Source: Apoderus coryli
Lineage: Eukaryota > Arthropoda > Insecta > Coleoptera > Attelabidae
Assembly: GCA_911728435.2 (NCBI GenBank)
Contig: OU452216.1
Location: 5,282,342-5,346,341 of the forward strand
Direction: 5' to 3'
DNA length: 64,000 nucleotides
Position numbers and translations under genes: made by a program. The notes beneath the pieces are model-generated. The model was not told where the DNA came from. It did not search any database and saw only the letters and a list, made by a program, of their open reading frames with translations. This document shows positions 1-10,490 of the stretch, one piece after another (position 1 is the first letter of the stretch; every line of letters begins with the position of its first letter).

Positions 1-210
1 CTTTATATGCGTCACTTTTGGTAGTCATTGTATATTTGTATATGCCATATGTTCTGCTAATAATAATATTAAAAATAGATCCATTGCATGTATAGGTACA
101 TGGAAACCATTTGATTCGAATAGATTTAGTTAATTAATATATAAGTTATTCTTTTATAATAATTTTTCTCAAAAGAGTATTTTATTAATATCTACACATT
201 GTACAGCAAT

Positions 211-766
211 CAGTGGCGGCTCGTGGGTAATTTTATACTCTACGAAATCCAATACATAATCAAACACAAATAAAATACAAGGATACACAACAGCAGACAC
301 ATGTAAACACGTATCATCTACATGTACATAGTAATGCATATCCTATACCATGCAAAGGCCGAACAAATTCAATGTATAGGTAAAACCAGTCGTATAAATA
401 GAAATAAATATAGATAAATATAGTATGAACACAAAACGCTAGCAGGAGACCATTTTATCCTTCTGCCAGCATCTCCCAAATATTTGGGTTTCAGCAATGC
501 TGAACAAGAGCGAAAGGAATTCGTCAGTATCTGTCGACCCATGCCTCGGTCTGGTTCCTATTGAATTAGACTGGGGCCCTGCTAAATTAAACAGAATTCC
601 TTGTGTATGTAAAACCAGCATTTTAGTCCGCTTTGCCATTAAGTTATTTTTCATTTATTATATTTACGGACATGAAATCCTTTTAATAAATTGAGTATTT
701 AATTTATAGCGAAGTTTTAAAGGTAGGCGGTGCCTACCTTGCCTACCCCGACCGGCCGCCACTGGC
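211..766. mobile_element. Short DNA element with CAGTGGCGGC inverted ends
   Basis: The left end reads CAGTGGCGGCTCGTGGGTA and the right end, on the other strand, CAGTGGCGGCCGGTCGGGG, giving inverted ends of about 10-11 bases. The same terminal word recurs at 7025, 16849 and 59769 (plus) and at 11454 and 47782 (minus, the last with one change), so it marks a recurrent terminus. No transposase is present; the interior is filled by the two-block repeat at 280-687. No convincing target-site duplication was found, so the element class is open. Confidence 0.4.
280..687 (+). repeat. Two-block dispersed repeat (A+B), copy 1
   Basis: Block A (280-501) and block B (503-687) both recur near 60.1-60.6 kb with only scattered differences. 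There block A is in the opposite orientation and separated from B by about 65 extra bases. A piece of block B also occurs at 17563-17650. Block B ends in a segment containing TATTTACGGACATGAAATCC. Short open frames here lie in both strands and match nothing I recognise. Confidence 0.6.
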
Positions 767-1914
767 ACATTCAGTATCATTGATTTCTTAAATGTAATTT
801 GAATAATCTTTTATTTTTGTGTTTTTATTCTTTAGGTTTAAGATTGTCGAAAAAAATGTTTTTTTAATTTTTAGCGAAGTTTTTTCGCTTGACTAATTTT
901 ATTTATTTATTTTTTCATTTTACAACGTTTCGACGATGGTTTTTCGTCTTCCTCAGGTGTTATTCTATGTCGCTTTTCTTCATTGCAATTAAATACAGTA
1001 AACAGTTTTGTTATTAACTGTTTAAAATACAAAAACTTGAATTTCCTGTAAACGGACTTCATGTGTTGGAAATAAACGCTTAGTATTATTTTCATCGACC
1101 GAAGATCATTCACGTCAGTTTTTACAGCATTTTAAGTGACTAATGAATTTATATCATACTAAACAATAATTTATTTGCCGTACCCATTGAAAATATGTCA
1201 TAATATAGGAACAAGATGTTTATTTGGAGATAAGTAGTGTATATTTACTATAATATACGGACATGACATCATATAGAAAACCCAACAAAACCACCATTAA
1301 CAGGAACAGAATATTTGTATTATACATAATTGTTTACCAACTTGTTCATAATTTGTGTGTGCTTGGCATGGTGTTGAATCTCTGGGGGTAGGTAAACGCG
1401 ATTTGGATTAATATTTAATAATGATTTAGTAGGTACAAGGTCGTACATGTAAAATATATTATATTACCAGTAATACAATATGCCCACTGAGTGTCATTAA
1501 TCACAATGAGGTAGAATAACATGTTACTATTTGTATACACTGTGTCCAAGATAAGAATGGGATAGCAATCTTGGAAACGGTAGGAGTTACAATGTCAGTT
1601 CACCGAAATACCGGGTGTTCCATCGCGAAGGGTTATCAACTAAAAGGCCTATGGAAATTTTGTTAACGGCATCTTTATTTTTACGAAACGCGAAAACAGC
1701 AACTTTCCATCTATAAAAATAACGGAGATACCCCGGAAAATCCCCAGAATGGGACACGCGGGACCATTTATATCACACTACTCTGGAGACAAGACGGACC
1801 TTATTATTTTCTTTCAATTATTAAACTACCTAAGTTCACCACACTGGCCGTCGTCGGTAGCGTCGCCATAATTCATGAGGCTTTTCATAAGAAGACAAAT
1901 TACGCCTCAAGTTC
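767..1914. other. No gene seen; AT-rich with one shared repeat
   Basis: I see no gene. Segment 1533-1600 (containing GATAAGAATGGGATAGCA) recurs at 33939-34000, so it is a dispersed repeat. The minus strand at 919-955 carries a CTGAGGA...CGAAACG hairpin loosely like those at 37654 and 62277, but its outer stem does not pair. Confidence 0.4.
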
Positions 1915-4055
1915 TTTTATGGCTTGAGTTCCGAACCGTCTCAACGTCAAGTTTTGATTCAAAACAGCTCATGAAACTCACATGAGTTTACAAAAAGGAT
2001 CATAAATGCTTACAGATTCATATTAATAGCTCACGATTTGCTCAAGAACGTTCTAAATATTTTTAGCAAGTCAATAATTTAATGAGAAACTGCTCTAGAC
2101 TAGATACAAAGTTTTTAATGCTAGCACTTTACTAAAATCATTGCGAAAACCTCACAACGCTCATAAATGCTCACATATCTATAAAGATGGGTTAGAATTG
2201 CTCAAAATATGGTTAAAACCGTGTCAACCCCAAGTTTTGAATCAAAACAGCTCATGAAACTCACATGAGTCTACAAAAATGATCATAAATACTTAGATAT
2301 TCATAATAATAGCTTTCTATTGCTCACGATTTGTTCAAAAAGTTCTAAATATTTTTAGCAAGTCAATAATTTAATGACAAACTGCTCCAGACTAGATACA
2401 AAGTTTTTAATGCTAACACTTTATTAAAATCATTGCAAAAACCCCACGACGCTCATAAATGCGCACTGATCTATAAAAATGGGTTAGAATTGCTCACGAT
2501 ATGGTCAAAACCGTCCCAACCCCAAGTTTTGATCCAAAACAGCTCATGAAACTCACATGAGTCTATAAAAATGATAATAAATGCTTACAGATTCATAATA
2601 ATAGCTTTCTATGGCTCACGATTTGCTCAAGAACGTTCTAAATATTTTTAGCAGTCAATAATTTAATGAGAAACTGCTCTAGACTAGATACAAAGTTTTT
2701 AATGCCAGCACTTTACTACAATCATTGCAAAAACCCCACGACGCTCATAAATGCTCACATATCTATAAAGATGGGTTATAATTGCTCACAATATGGTCAA
2801 AACCATCTCAACCCCCAGTTTTGATTCAAAACAGCTCATGAAACTCACATAAGTCTACAAAAATGATCAAAAATGCTTACAGATTCATAATAATAGCTTT
2901 CTATTGCTCACGATTTGGTCAAGAACGTTCTAAATATTTTTAGCAAGTCAATAATTTAATGAGAAACTGCTTCAGACTAGATACAAAGTTTGTAATGCTA
3001 GCACTTTACTAAAATCATTGCAAAAACCTTACGACGCTCGTAAATGCTCACATCTCTATAAAGATGGGTTAGAATTGCTCACAATATGCTCAAAACCGTC
3101 TCAACCCCAAGTTTTGATTCAAAACGGCTCATGAAACTCACATGAGTCTACAAAAATGATTATAAATGCTTACAGATAGCTCTCTATTGCTCACGATTTG
3201 GTCAAGAACGTTCTAAATATATCTCACAAGTCAATAATTTAATGAGAAACTACTCCAGACTAGCTACAAAGTTTTTAATGCTAGCACTTTACTAAAATCA
3301 TTGCAAAAACCTCACGACGCTCATAAATGCTCACTGATCTATAAAAATGGGTTACAATTGCTCACGATATGGTTAAAACCGTCTCAACCCCAAGTTTTGA
3401 TTCAAAACAGCTCATGAAACTCACATGAGTCTACAAAAATTATCATAAATGCTTACAGAAAGCTTTCTATTGCTCACGATTTGGTCAAGAACGTTATAAA
3501 TATGTTTAGCAAGTCAATAAATTAATGAGAAACTGCTCCAGACTAGATACAAAGTTTTTAATGCTAGCACTTTACTAAAATCATTGCAAAAACCTCACGA
3601 CGCTCATAAATGCTCACATATTTATAAAGATGGGTTAGAATTGCTCACAATATGGTCAAAACCGTCTCAACCGCAAGTTTTGATTCAAAACATCTCATGA
3701 AACTTACATGACTCTACAAAAATGATCCTAAATGCTTACAGATAGCTTTCTATTGCTCACGATTTGGTCAAGAACATTCTAAATATTTCTAACAAGTCAA
3801 TAATTTAATGAGAAACTGCTCCAGACTAGATACAAAGTTTTAAATGCTAGCACTTTACTAAAATCATTGCAAAAACCTCACGACGCTCATAAATGCTCAC
3901 TGATCTATAAAAATGGGTTACAATTGCTCACGATATGGTTAAAACCGTCTCAACCCCAAGTTTTGATTCAAAACAGCTCATGAAACTCACATGAGTCTAC
4001 AAAAATTATCATAAATGCTTACAGATAGCTTTCTATTGCTCAGGATTTGGTCAAT
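1915..4055. repeat. Tandem satellite, 283-293 bp unit, about 7.5 copies
   Basis: The landmark CAGCTCATGAAACTCA (allowing point changes) occurs at 1965, 2248, 2540, 2832, 3125, 3408, 3691 and 3974, giving spacings of 283, 292, 292, 293, 283, 283 and 283. The two lengths come mainly from presence or absence of about 10 bases (TTCATAATAA) after the word CTTACAGA. Each unit carries a short palindrome ACTCACATGAGT and many GCTCAC words. Unit identity is roughly 90-95% by eye. No frame stays open across units, so this is non-coding satellite DNA. Confidence 0.95.
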
Positions 4056-5395
4056 AATACGCACTTATTTTAGATATCAGTAATACTCTCGCTTTAGAGG
4101 TAAACCATCAGGACATCATGACAAGCCGGGGCAGAATGGAATTTAGTATTTGGCAGCATTTTATAAAAAAGAAAGTTGTGGGCAAACTTTCATGATTTAT
4201 TTAAAAAAATCATACTGATTAAAATCTGATTTTAATCGTGATACTAATGAATTGACTTTAATCATCTCAAGGTTGCTTTTATTGTTGGCGTTGTATATTA
4301 TTATCCAATTCAAATTGGACATGATATTGTCCGTAAATAAAGAAAAAAAAAACAACGCACTGTAATCCATGCTGAATATTGCATAACTTCAACTCTCAAT
4401 TATTAATATTACGAGTAGTTATTATTCATATCGTGTGAAACCCAGATATTTCTATTCGTCCAACATAGCAGTACAGTAACATTAGTAACTGGTGATTTAT
4501 TAAAACATATTTCATACTTTAAAGGAAAATGAACGACGACTAACTGTAAGAATAAGGACAAAGAATGAGTAAAACGAATTATTAGTCTAACCTACTCTAT
4601 TTTAATAAACACACATTTGGAAAGTGAAATTTTAAACAGTTTTAATATAAAACTAATTATTTTAGCTTCAAACTGATGAAGATCTTTATGCAAAATGTTA
4701 CGCAAAGTGCCTCCCCCATTAAAAAGTTACGACAACTACTTTATTGAAAAATTAGAAATAAAAAAAGAATTGCCACAGCTGGGAGTTGAACCCAGGCCCT
4801 GCCGCATGCAAAGCACGCACTATACTACTGACGACACTGACGCTTATGCAAATTAAGTTCTAAAAGTATCTATAAGAGCTGTAACTACCTAACCGGTGAA
4901 ATTTTAAACGCAATTTTCTTGCAGTATGACTTCTGGCAGTCACTGTATGTAATTATAGCTATAAAAGTAATGAGTTAGTGTTTTCTACCTCTAATAACCT
5001 TTAATCTAAAATGTATAGGTGTTTTTTCTGTTATGCTCCTATACTTTATTACCCGTAGGAAAAGGGCAGCAATAAAATCCAGCACAAATCTATCAATATT
5101 TGTTCTTTTCAAGGATTTCTGTGTATGTTTTTGATTTAATTTTTAAATGAATAGAAGAAGAAAGAATAATAAGCAGCAAAACGTAATTTCATATTGTATG
5201 TTCAATTAAATTAGATTTCGTAGCTAGAATAAAGGTCTTGTGGTTAATCAGGGCTGTAGCAACATGCTGATTCCTTCATATAAAATTGTTTATTAAATAA
5301 GGTAAAATATAATAGTTCTTATTCACTTTAATTCAGAGTTGATAAAAATCGAAGATCTAAAAAAAAATAAAAAATCGATGATTTGCTATAATATT
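4056..5395. other. No gene seen apart from a tRNA-like relic
   Basis: The stretch is AT-rich DNA after the satellite. No open frame or repeat boundary was recognised except the tRNA-like segment at 4772-4845. Confidence 0.4.
4772..4845 (-). tRNA. tRNA-Ala(TGC)-like relic or SINE head
   Basis: On the minus strand the T arm is perfect: CTGGG, loop TTCAACT, CCCAG, and it contains a good B box (GGTTCAACTCC). Upstream, GTGCTTTGCATGCGG resembles an alanine anticodon loop TTTGCAT with anticodon TGC, but only about three of the five anticodon-stem pairs form. A D-arm-like GTAGTATAGTG is present. The 3' acceptor strand CTGTGGC has no matching 5' strand. It is therefore more likely a tRNA pseudogene or the head of a tRNA-derived SINE than a working tRNA. 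Confidence 0.35.
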
Positions 5396-5512
5396 TAGTG
5401 TGTTATTACTTATATTTCAATAATCATATCATATAACACAAGATTCCTAAACAGAGAGGGCACTGCACTTTCTGTAGTTGTTTATGTTAACACTTTCTAA
5501 ACACGTCAACGA
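5396..5512 (+). repeat. Dispersed repeat, copy matching 11755-11890
   Basis: The stretch from the word TATATTTCAATAATCATATCA to the word AAACACGTCAACGACTGA matches 11755-11890 with scattered substitutions and one 10-base length difference. The copies part company just where the mariner-like sequence begins here, which suggests the mariner inserted into a member of this family. Confidence 0.55.
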
Positions 5513-6140
5513 CTGACAACTGACATCTCTATCGTAAAGTTGAACATTTTTGAGATTATACGTACTCAGAACGTTTTGAAAAGATTCATTTCGGCCCAAA
5601 AATAGAATTAAATCGTGAACATTTTCGTGCGATTATTTTTTACACCTTTCGACGTGGATTAACTCAGTAACAGTGCATTGATGAACTTAATTCAATTTTT
5701 GGCGATGAAGCTTCATCACGGACCAGTGTTTATCGCTGGTATGGTGAATTCAATCGTGGTAGTAGTTCACTCCAAGACGAATTTCGTGAAGGTCGTCCAA
5801 AATCAGTTGTTGTTCCGAAAACGCATCAATGGCTGTGCGCGAACTGATATTGCAAGATCGTCATGTGACCTATTAAAAGATTGAGACAACCTTAGGCATT
5901 AGTGGGACCAGCATACATTCAATATTGCAGAAACATTTGATTGTCAAAGAAATTTGTTCGCGTTGGATCGCACACAATTTGTCAATCGCTCAAAAAAAGG
6001 CTCGTGTCGATTGGTCGAAAGAAATGCTCAAAAAATACGATCGCGGTGCTTCGAAACACGTCTATGAAATCGTAACAGTTTATGAATCATGGATTTACGC
6101 GTATGAGCCCGAAAGTAAACAGCAGTCGGCGTGCATCTAA
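5513..6140 (+). pseudogene. Mariner transposase relic, N-terminal and middle part
   Basis: Translation in mixed frames gives a mariner-type transposase: a helix-turn-helix region with FGDEASSRTSVYRWYGEFN (about 5697-5755), then the EGRPKSVVVPK linker near 5800, then a middle part with ARVDWSKEMLKKYDRG and an ESWIYAYEPESKQQ motif around 6080-6125 that should hold the first catalytic Asp. Frameshifts, a TAA replacing a Gln codon near 5670 and a change where DES is expected make it non-functional. The C-terminal catalytic part is missing; sequence changes abruptly near 6150 into another transposase relic. A second relic of the same family is at 25310-25795 and a C-terminal piece at 57480-57720. 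Confidence 0.8.
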
Positions 6141-6149
6141 AGTTGGAAC

Positions 6150-6475
6150 AGTGAACAAGGTGCATTTGCCGTCGAGGCGTACGTCGTTCTGTGATCGCAA
6201 CTCGAAATCGAATCAATAAAGCCCCGGGAGGACCTGTGCCCGATCGGAAATCAAAGGGGGAATGTGACGAGACGAAGAATTCGAGTCCGTTGTCCCATTA
6301 GAACACCTGAAAACTTTGAAGCTGTGAGAGCCTCAATATTGCGATCCCCACGGCGTTCTGCCCCCAACCATGCATCTGCCCTAAAACTCTGCGATCGTTC
6401 AGTGAGGCGAATTCTTCACTTTGATCTTCATTACCATCCCTACAAGTTGACTATTGTTCAAGAACACAAAAGCAG
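6150..6475 (+). pseudogene. Tc1/mariner-superfamily transposase relic, N-terminal part
   Basis: The frame encodes RTPENFEAVRASILRSPRRS, then ALKLCDRSVRRILHFDLHYH and PYKLTIVQEH. This is the bipartite DNA-binding region typical of an insect transposase group often annotated as Tc3-like. The catalytic domain is absent, and the upstream part (from VRRSVIATRNRINK) is in another frame. The related C-terminal piece lies 12 kb away at 18435-19170 and overlaps this piece around the RRILHxDLHxHxYK motif. It directly abuts the mariner relic to its left, so the pair is a junction of two broken elements. Confidence 0.75.
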
Positions 6476-7024
6476 CACAAAAAGATTTTTTTCCAAGTTT
6501 TATTTTTGTATTAACGAGCTGTTCTTTTCGATTATTATAAAAAAATAATAAATAACACCATATAAAAGTGATCTGGGTTTCATTTTTTATGAACAAATAC
6601 ATTTTAAGTGAGAAAATTCTAAAACTAACGAATCACAAATTTAATTAAATGCAAAGGAATTTTTTTTCCATATACGATACGCACTTTTTGTGATACTGTA
6701 TTTGTAAAAAAGATTGTGAATAACTAAATCCCCGCCCAATGCGGATATATATATATATATATATATTTGATTAAATTTGTTCGATTACTTACATCAAAAT
6801 GGCAAACTGGTACAGAGTTGCTTGCCATGACCGACTAGGTATGTTTACAATCGCTATCGTTATAAAGTGTTTGTTCTTGTATTACTTATCTCTGCCTATA
6901 CGATAGATTCTTAAAACTGATACTTTCAAGGAAAATCACTTAAATCTAAATGGTGGAAACATGTTATATTGTTAAAACAAAATTGAATTTTAAGGAATTG
7001 CATACGGTGTATTATACTGATACT
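6476..7024. other. No gene seen; TA microsatellite at 6745-6766
   Basis: AT-rich sequence with a pure (TA)n run of about 11 repeats at 6745-6766. No recognisable gene or element end until the CAGTGGCGGC terminus at 7025. Confidence 0.4.
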
Positions 7025-7470
7025 CAGTGGCGGCTTGTCCTATGAAGCAAGTGAAGCAATGCTAATCAGTAAAATTAATAATATTTAAGTATTTAATTCT
7101 ATTTTATTGTGTAATTATTTTTCTCCATATATAAACTTTAAACTATAAATTGATGTATACTTAATTTTCAACCTGCTTTACCATAAAACTGTAATTTTGA
7201 ATTTCGTCTTCATCTGGGTGCCTATTCTCGAATCTAGGGAATTGCTTCTCATGAGAAAATGTGGGCGGAGTTCTCATGAAACGCGTAAATAGGTATTCTT
7301 GAACAAAAGTGATAGATCACATCACACAATAACGAGAGAACCCCATTCTCCTACTATATTTCATGTGATCTGACGGAGGAGTTTGCGTTTATAGTAAAAA
7401 TATAACATCTCAAAATTATAATTAATAGTAAGTTGGGCTTGTGATTTTTTTATTTTATAATTTTTCAATA

Positions 7471-7699
7471 ATGGAATTAGCGGATGGAAGAGTTCTGGTA
7501 TACGAAGAGGTTTTAAACAATTTGGTAGGTACGTATGTACTTATAGTAACTAATTTATTTGTACTTTTTTAATGATTAGCTGCTTACTTTTATTTCAGAT
7601 GCAGAAGTACAAGAAGCTCGTCCATCAAGGAAAATGTATAAGGCTTTGGAGGCCTTTGAATTAGATGATTTCAAATTTATTAAAAAATTCAGACTAAAT
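7471..7699 (+). pseudogene. Harbinger transposase fragment, N-terminal, two exons
   Basis: An ATG at 7471 opens a first exon to 7528, followed by donor GTACGT. A polypyrimidine tract and TTTCAG precede the second exon at 7599. The join keeps frame and reads ...LNNLVDAEVQEARPSRKM... then ELDDFKFIKKFRLN, which resembles the N-terminal region of HARBI1-like nucleases (an ELDDxxFxxxFRL motif). The frame then runs into the antiparallel coding sequence of the Myb/SANT-like exon, so the rest of the nuclease, with its DDE residues, has been deleted. Identification rests on this short motif, the intron and the neighbouring gene. Confidence 0.5.
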
Positions 7700-7703
7700 C
7701 TAC

Positions 7704-7916
7704 CTTTGTCCATTGCATCCAGTTTTTACATGAACCACCTGGAATTGCATTTAAAATTACGGTAACCTCCTCCCACAATAGTCTCGCGCTTTTCTTGGTA
7801 AAAGTATTAGAAAATCTCCCAGACAGCAAATCTTCCTGATTTTGTAAAAAATCAATTAAAACTTGTTTCTGTTTGCTACTTACAAAGGCTGTGCGGGTTT
7901 TTTCAAATTTGCTAAT
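7704..7916 (-). pseudogene. Myb/SANT-like exon of a Harbinger element
   Basis: This is one 71-codon open exon on the minus strand with no stop. It is flanked by an AATAG acceptor (exon start 7916) and an AAAG/GTAGAT donor (exon end 7704). The peptide includes KQKQVLIDFLQNQEDLLSGR, then SARLLWEEVTVILNAIPGG and NWMQWTK. That matches the Myb/SANT-like domain pattern (Q-x-L-x2-F, LAxGR, A-x2-LWxE, LN, GP/GG, W-x3-W) of the accessory protein of PIF/Harbinger transposons, which helps the nuclease bind DNA and enter the nucleus. Downstream exons would fall where the transposase exon now sits, so the gene is truncated at a deletion junction near 7700. Confidence 0.6.
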
Positions 7917-8649
7917 CTATTAACAATGTAATTTTGTTAATATATATTTATGATGTGGCTTCCACCTTTAGTTGATTCAGTCAGTCATATAAAATTTTAA
8001 TGCAATTTTTCCTAGATTACCTTAAACTGATACCCTTGTCTTTATGCTTATAAAATGCTGATACCAAATTAACTAAAACAAAATTTACACCAAAATAAAT
8101 AATAAAACAAAAGGTTATGTATGTGATATCATCTTTTTATTACGATAAATACTGGCCTTTTGCTTCAAAACCTATTGGCAACATTGTAGGAATCTTTCAT
8201 TGTATATTTCACATCATATGAGTTTGAGAATACCTATTTTGCATTAATGGAGAAAAACCAGGGATGTGATAGAGCATATTGGTGATATGAGTGACCACAT
8301 TCTCTTATACTCGAGAATAGGGACCCTGAAGCAGGCTTTATCCTATACACCTATTTAACATACTTAATTTACATACCTATAGGTATTTCCCTCTTTTTTA
8401 TTCGTGTAATAATAGTAAAACATTATTTATTTCGGTCTCTCTCTTCGCTGTATACGCCAGTTGACACCCTTGCCAGTGCTGGGATACACCAACAGCCTAT
8501 TTATTTATCATACACGTTCTTATGCAGATGAAGCGTGCCTCAAAGCATTTTCATCTATTATTCAACAACAATGGGCCACACTGCCATCTGGTATATACCC
8601 GTTATACAACCACCTATCTCTCTTCGTTTAAACATAGTTGCCAGCGTTT

Positions 8650-10490
8650 AATTGTACTAAGCATAGCAGGAGTGGATGACTGATGAAATCCTCACACTTA
8701 TGAATGAACGAAGAGAACAAAAACGCAACAATACAGATAAATATGACGAAATTAACAGGCTCATTCGTGCGAAATGCAGACAAGCCAAAGAATCATGGTT
8801 GGCGAACAAATGCACGGAAATAGAAATACTTCAGAAGAAGCACGATCTCTTTAACTTACACAGGAATATCAAAGAGCTTACAGGCAGGCAGCGGAGAGGT
8901 CATAGTGGAATATTAAGGGGCTCCAACAATGAAATTCTTATAGGAGTAGATGAGAAACTAAAAAGGTGGAAAGAATATACCGAAAATCTCTTTAATGACA
9001 TGAGACCAGACTCACCCCCTGATATATACGAAATCAACGAAAGGGCTCCTGAAATTACAAAAGAAGAGGTCAAACATGCAATTAAACTACAAAAGAACAG
9101 AAGAGCAGTTGGTCCTGACAACGTGCATGCGGAAACATTTAAACTTGCTGCTGTATTTAACCGAATGTACAGAGGCGGAAAAATACCCACAGACTGGCTG
9201 AGATCCACCTTTGTTACTTTGCCAAAGAAGAACAAGGCATCACAATGTGACGAATACCGCATGATCAGTTTGATGTCCCACGCCTTGAAGATATTCTTGC
9301 GGATCATTCATAACCGCATATACAAAAAGTGTGAGTCCGTAATTGATCGCTCGCAATTTGGCTTTAGGAATGGAACGGGTACCCGAGACGCTCTTTTCTC
9401 TTTGAATGTGCTGACTCAGAGATGTAGGAACATGAACGTCGATGTATTCGCGTGCTTTATTGATTATAAAAAAGCTTTTGATTGTGTGTCACATCAAAAA
9501 ATGATCAACATCCTAAAATCAACCGGGATCGATGCTCAAGATCTAAGGATCATTACTGAACTTTATTGGCACCAAACAGCAACAGTCAAAATCAAAGGGT
9601 CCACATCAGAAGAAATAGCAATATGAAGGGGCGTGCGACAAGGTTGTGTACTGTCCCCACTACTGTTTCATCTCTACTCTGAGGCAATATTCATCGAAGC
9701 TCTCGAAAATTCAACTGCAGGCATAAAGATCAATGGAATCAATATAAGTAACCTTCGATACGCAGATGATACCGTCAGAATAGCCAGCAGTATAACAGAA
9801 CTTCAATCCCTTATGAACCTTATTGTGGAATATAGTGAGAACTTTGGGCTTTATATGAATACATCCAAGACCAAACTAATGGTATTCTCAAAATCACCAA
9901 GACCCGTTACTCTAATGATCAACGGCACAGCAATGCGACTCAAAGACCGAAATTAGATCAAGAATTGCGCAAGCACGGAAAATTCTGAATAACATGAGGA
10001 CACTTTTGGCAAACCGAGACCTCAGCCTGGACCTCCGGATTAGATTACTTCGCTGCTACATCTTCCCCGTCCTTCTATACGGATGTGAGAGCTGGACCAT
10101 TGATGCAACCACAGAAAAGAGAATCGATGCGTTCGAAATGTACGCCTACAGATGAATGCTGCGAGTTTCTTGGACGGCACATAAGACAAACATAGAGGTT
10201 ATGCAGCAAATGGGTAAACACAAAGAACTCCTCACAACAATCAAGGAGAGAAAGCTGCAGTACCTAGGACATATCATGAGAGGCGAACGATATGAGATTC
10301 TCCGCCTGATAATAGAGAGAAAGATCGAAGGAAAACGGTCAGTCGGCCGTAGACAAAATTCATGGCTGAGGGACTTACGTAGATGGTTCGGACAGACCTC
10401 CATAGAAATTTTCAGAGCTGCGGTTTTCCGCACAACAATAACCATTTGGATCGCCAACCTTCGTAGGGAGAGGGCGTCCTAAGAAGAAGA
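8650..10490 (+). pseudogene. RTE-type LINE, 5'-truncated, reverse transcriptase broken
   Basis: The first frame (8676-9626) carries the linker with KRWKEYTENLFND, a thumb/palm region with YRMISLMSHALKIFLRIIHN, SQFGFRNGTGTRDALF and FIDYKKAFDCVSH (first catalytic Asp). A TGA at 9624 interrupts it. The same frame resumes with RQGCVLSPLLFHLYSE and the catalytic LRYADDT box at about 9753-9773. A deletion and frameshift near 9955 follow, then a TGA at 10153-10155 inside the C-terminal region ending in LQYLGHIMRGERY...WLRDLRRWFG and a stop at 10480. The C-terminal layout is typical of RTE elements often annotated as craniofacial development protein 2-like. The endonuclease half is missing, and a GAAGAAGAAG tail marks the 3' end. 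Confidence 0.85.

Larger units (their letters stand above)
7216..8326. mobile_element. Internally deleted PIF/Harbinger element
   Basis: The ends are inverted repeats of 16 bases with one mismatch: GGGTGCCTATTCTCGA at 7216 and, on the minus strand, GGGTCCCTATTCTCGA at 8311-8326. Inside lie remnants of two convergent spliced genes, a Harbinger transposase N terminus (plus) and a Myb/SANT-like DNA-binding protein (minus), the gene pair that defines the PIF/Harbinger superfamily. At 1111 bp it is far shorter than an autonomous element; most of the transposase is gone. The expected 3 bp target duplication is not evident. Confidence 0.65.

Noticed and set aside
439..694. Overlapping open frames on both strands near the left end
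   Set aside because: They lie in a dispersed repeat whose other copy has one half inverted, so neither frame is conserved.
919..955. Hammerhead-like hairpin on the minus strand
   Set aside because: Core-like words are present but helix I does not pair; the same applies to 34187-34225.
1915..4055. CRISPR-like array
   Set aside because: Units are 283-293 bp, repeated head to tail without unique spacers, in an animal genome; this is a satellite.
4772..4845. Functional tRNA-Ala gene
   Set aside because: The T arm and B box are good, but the acceptor and anticodon stems do not pair properly.
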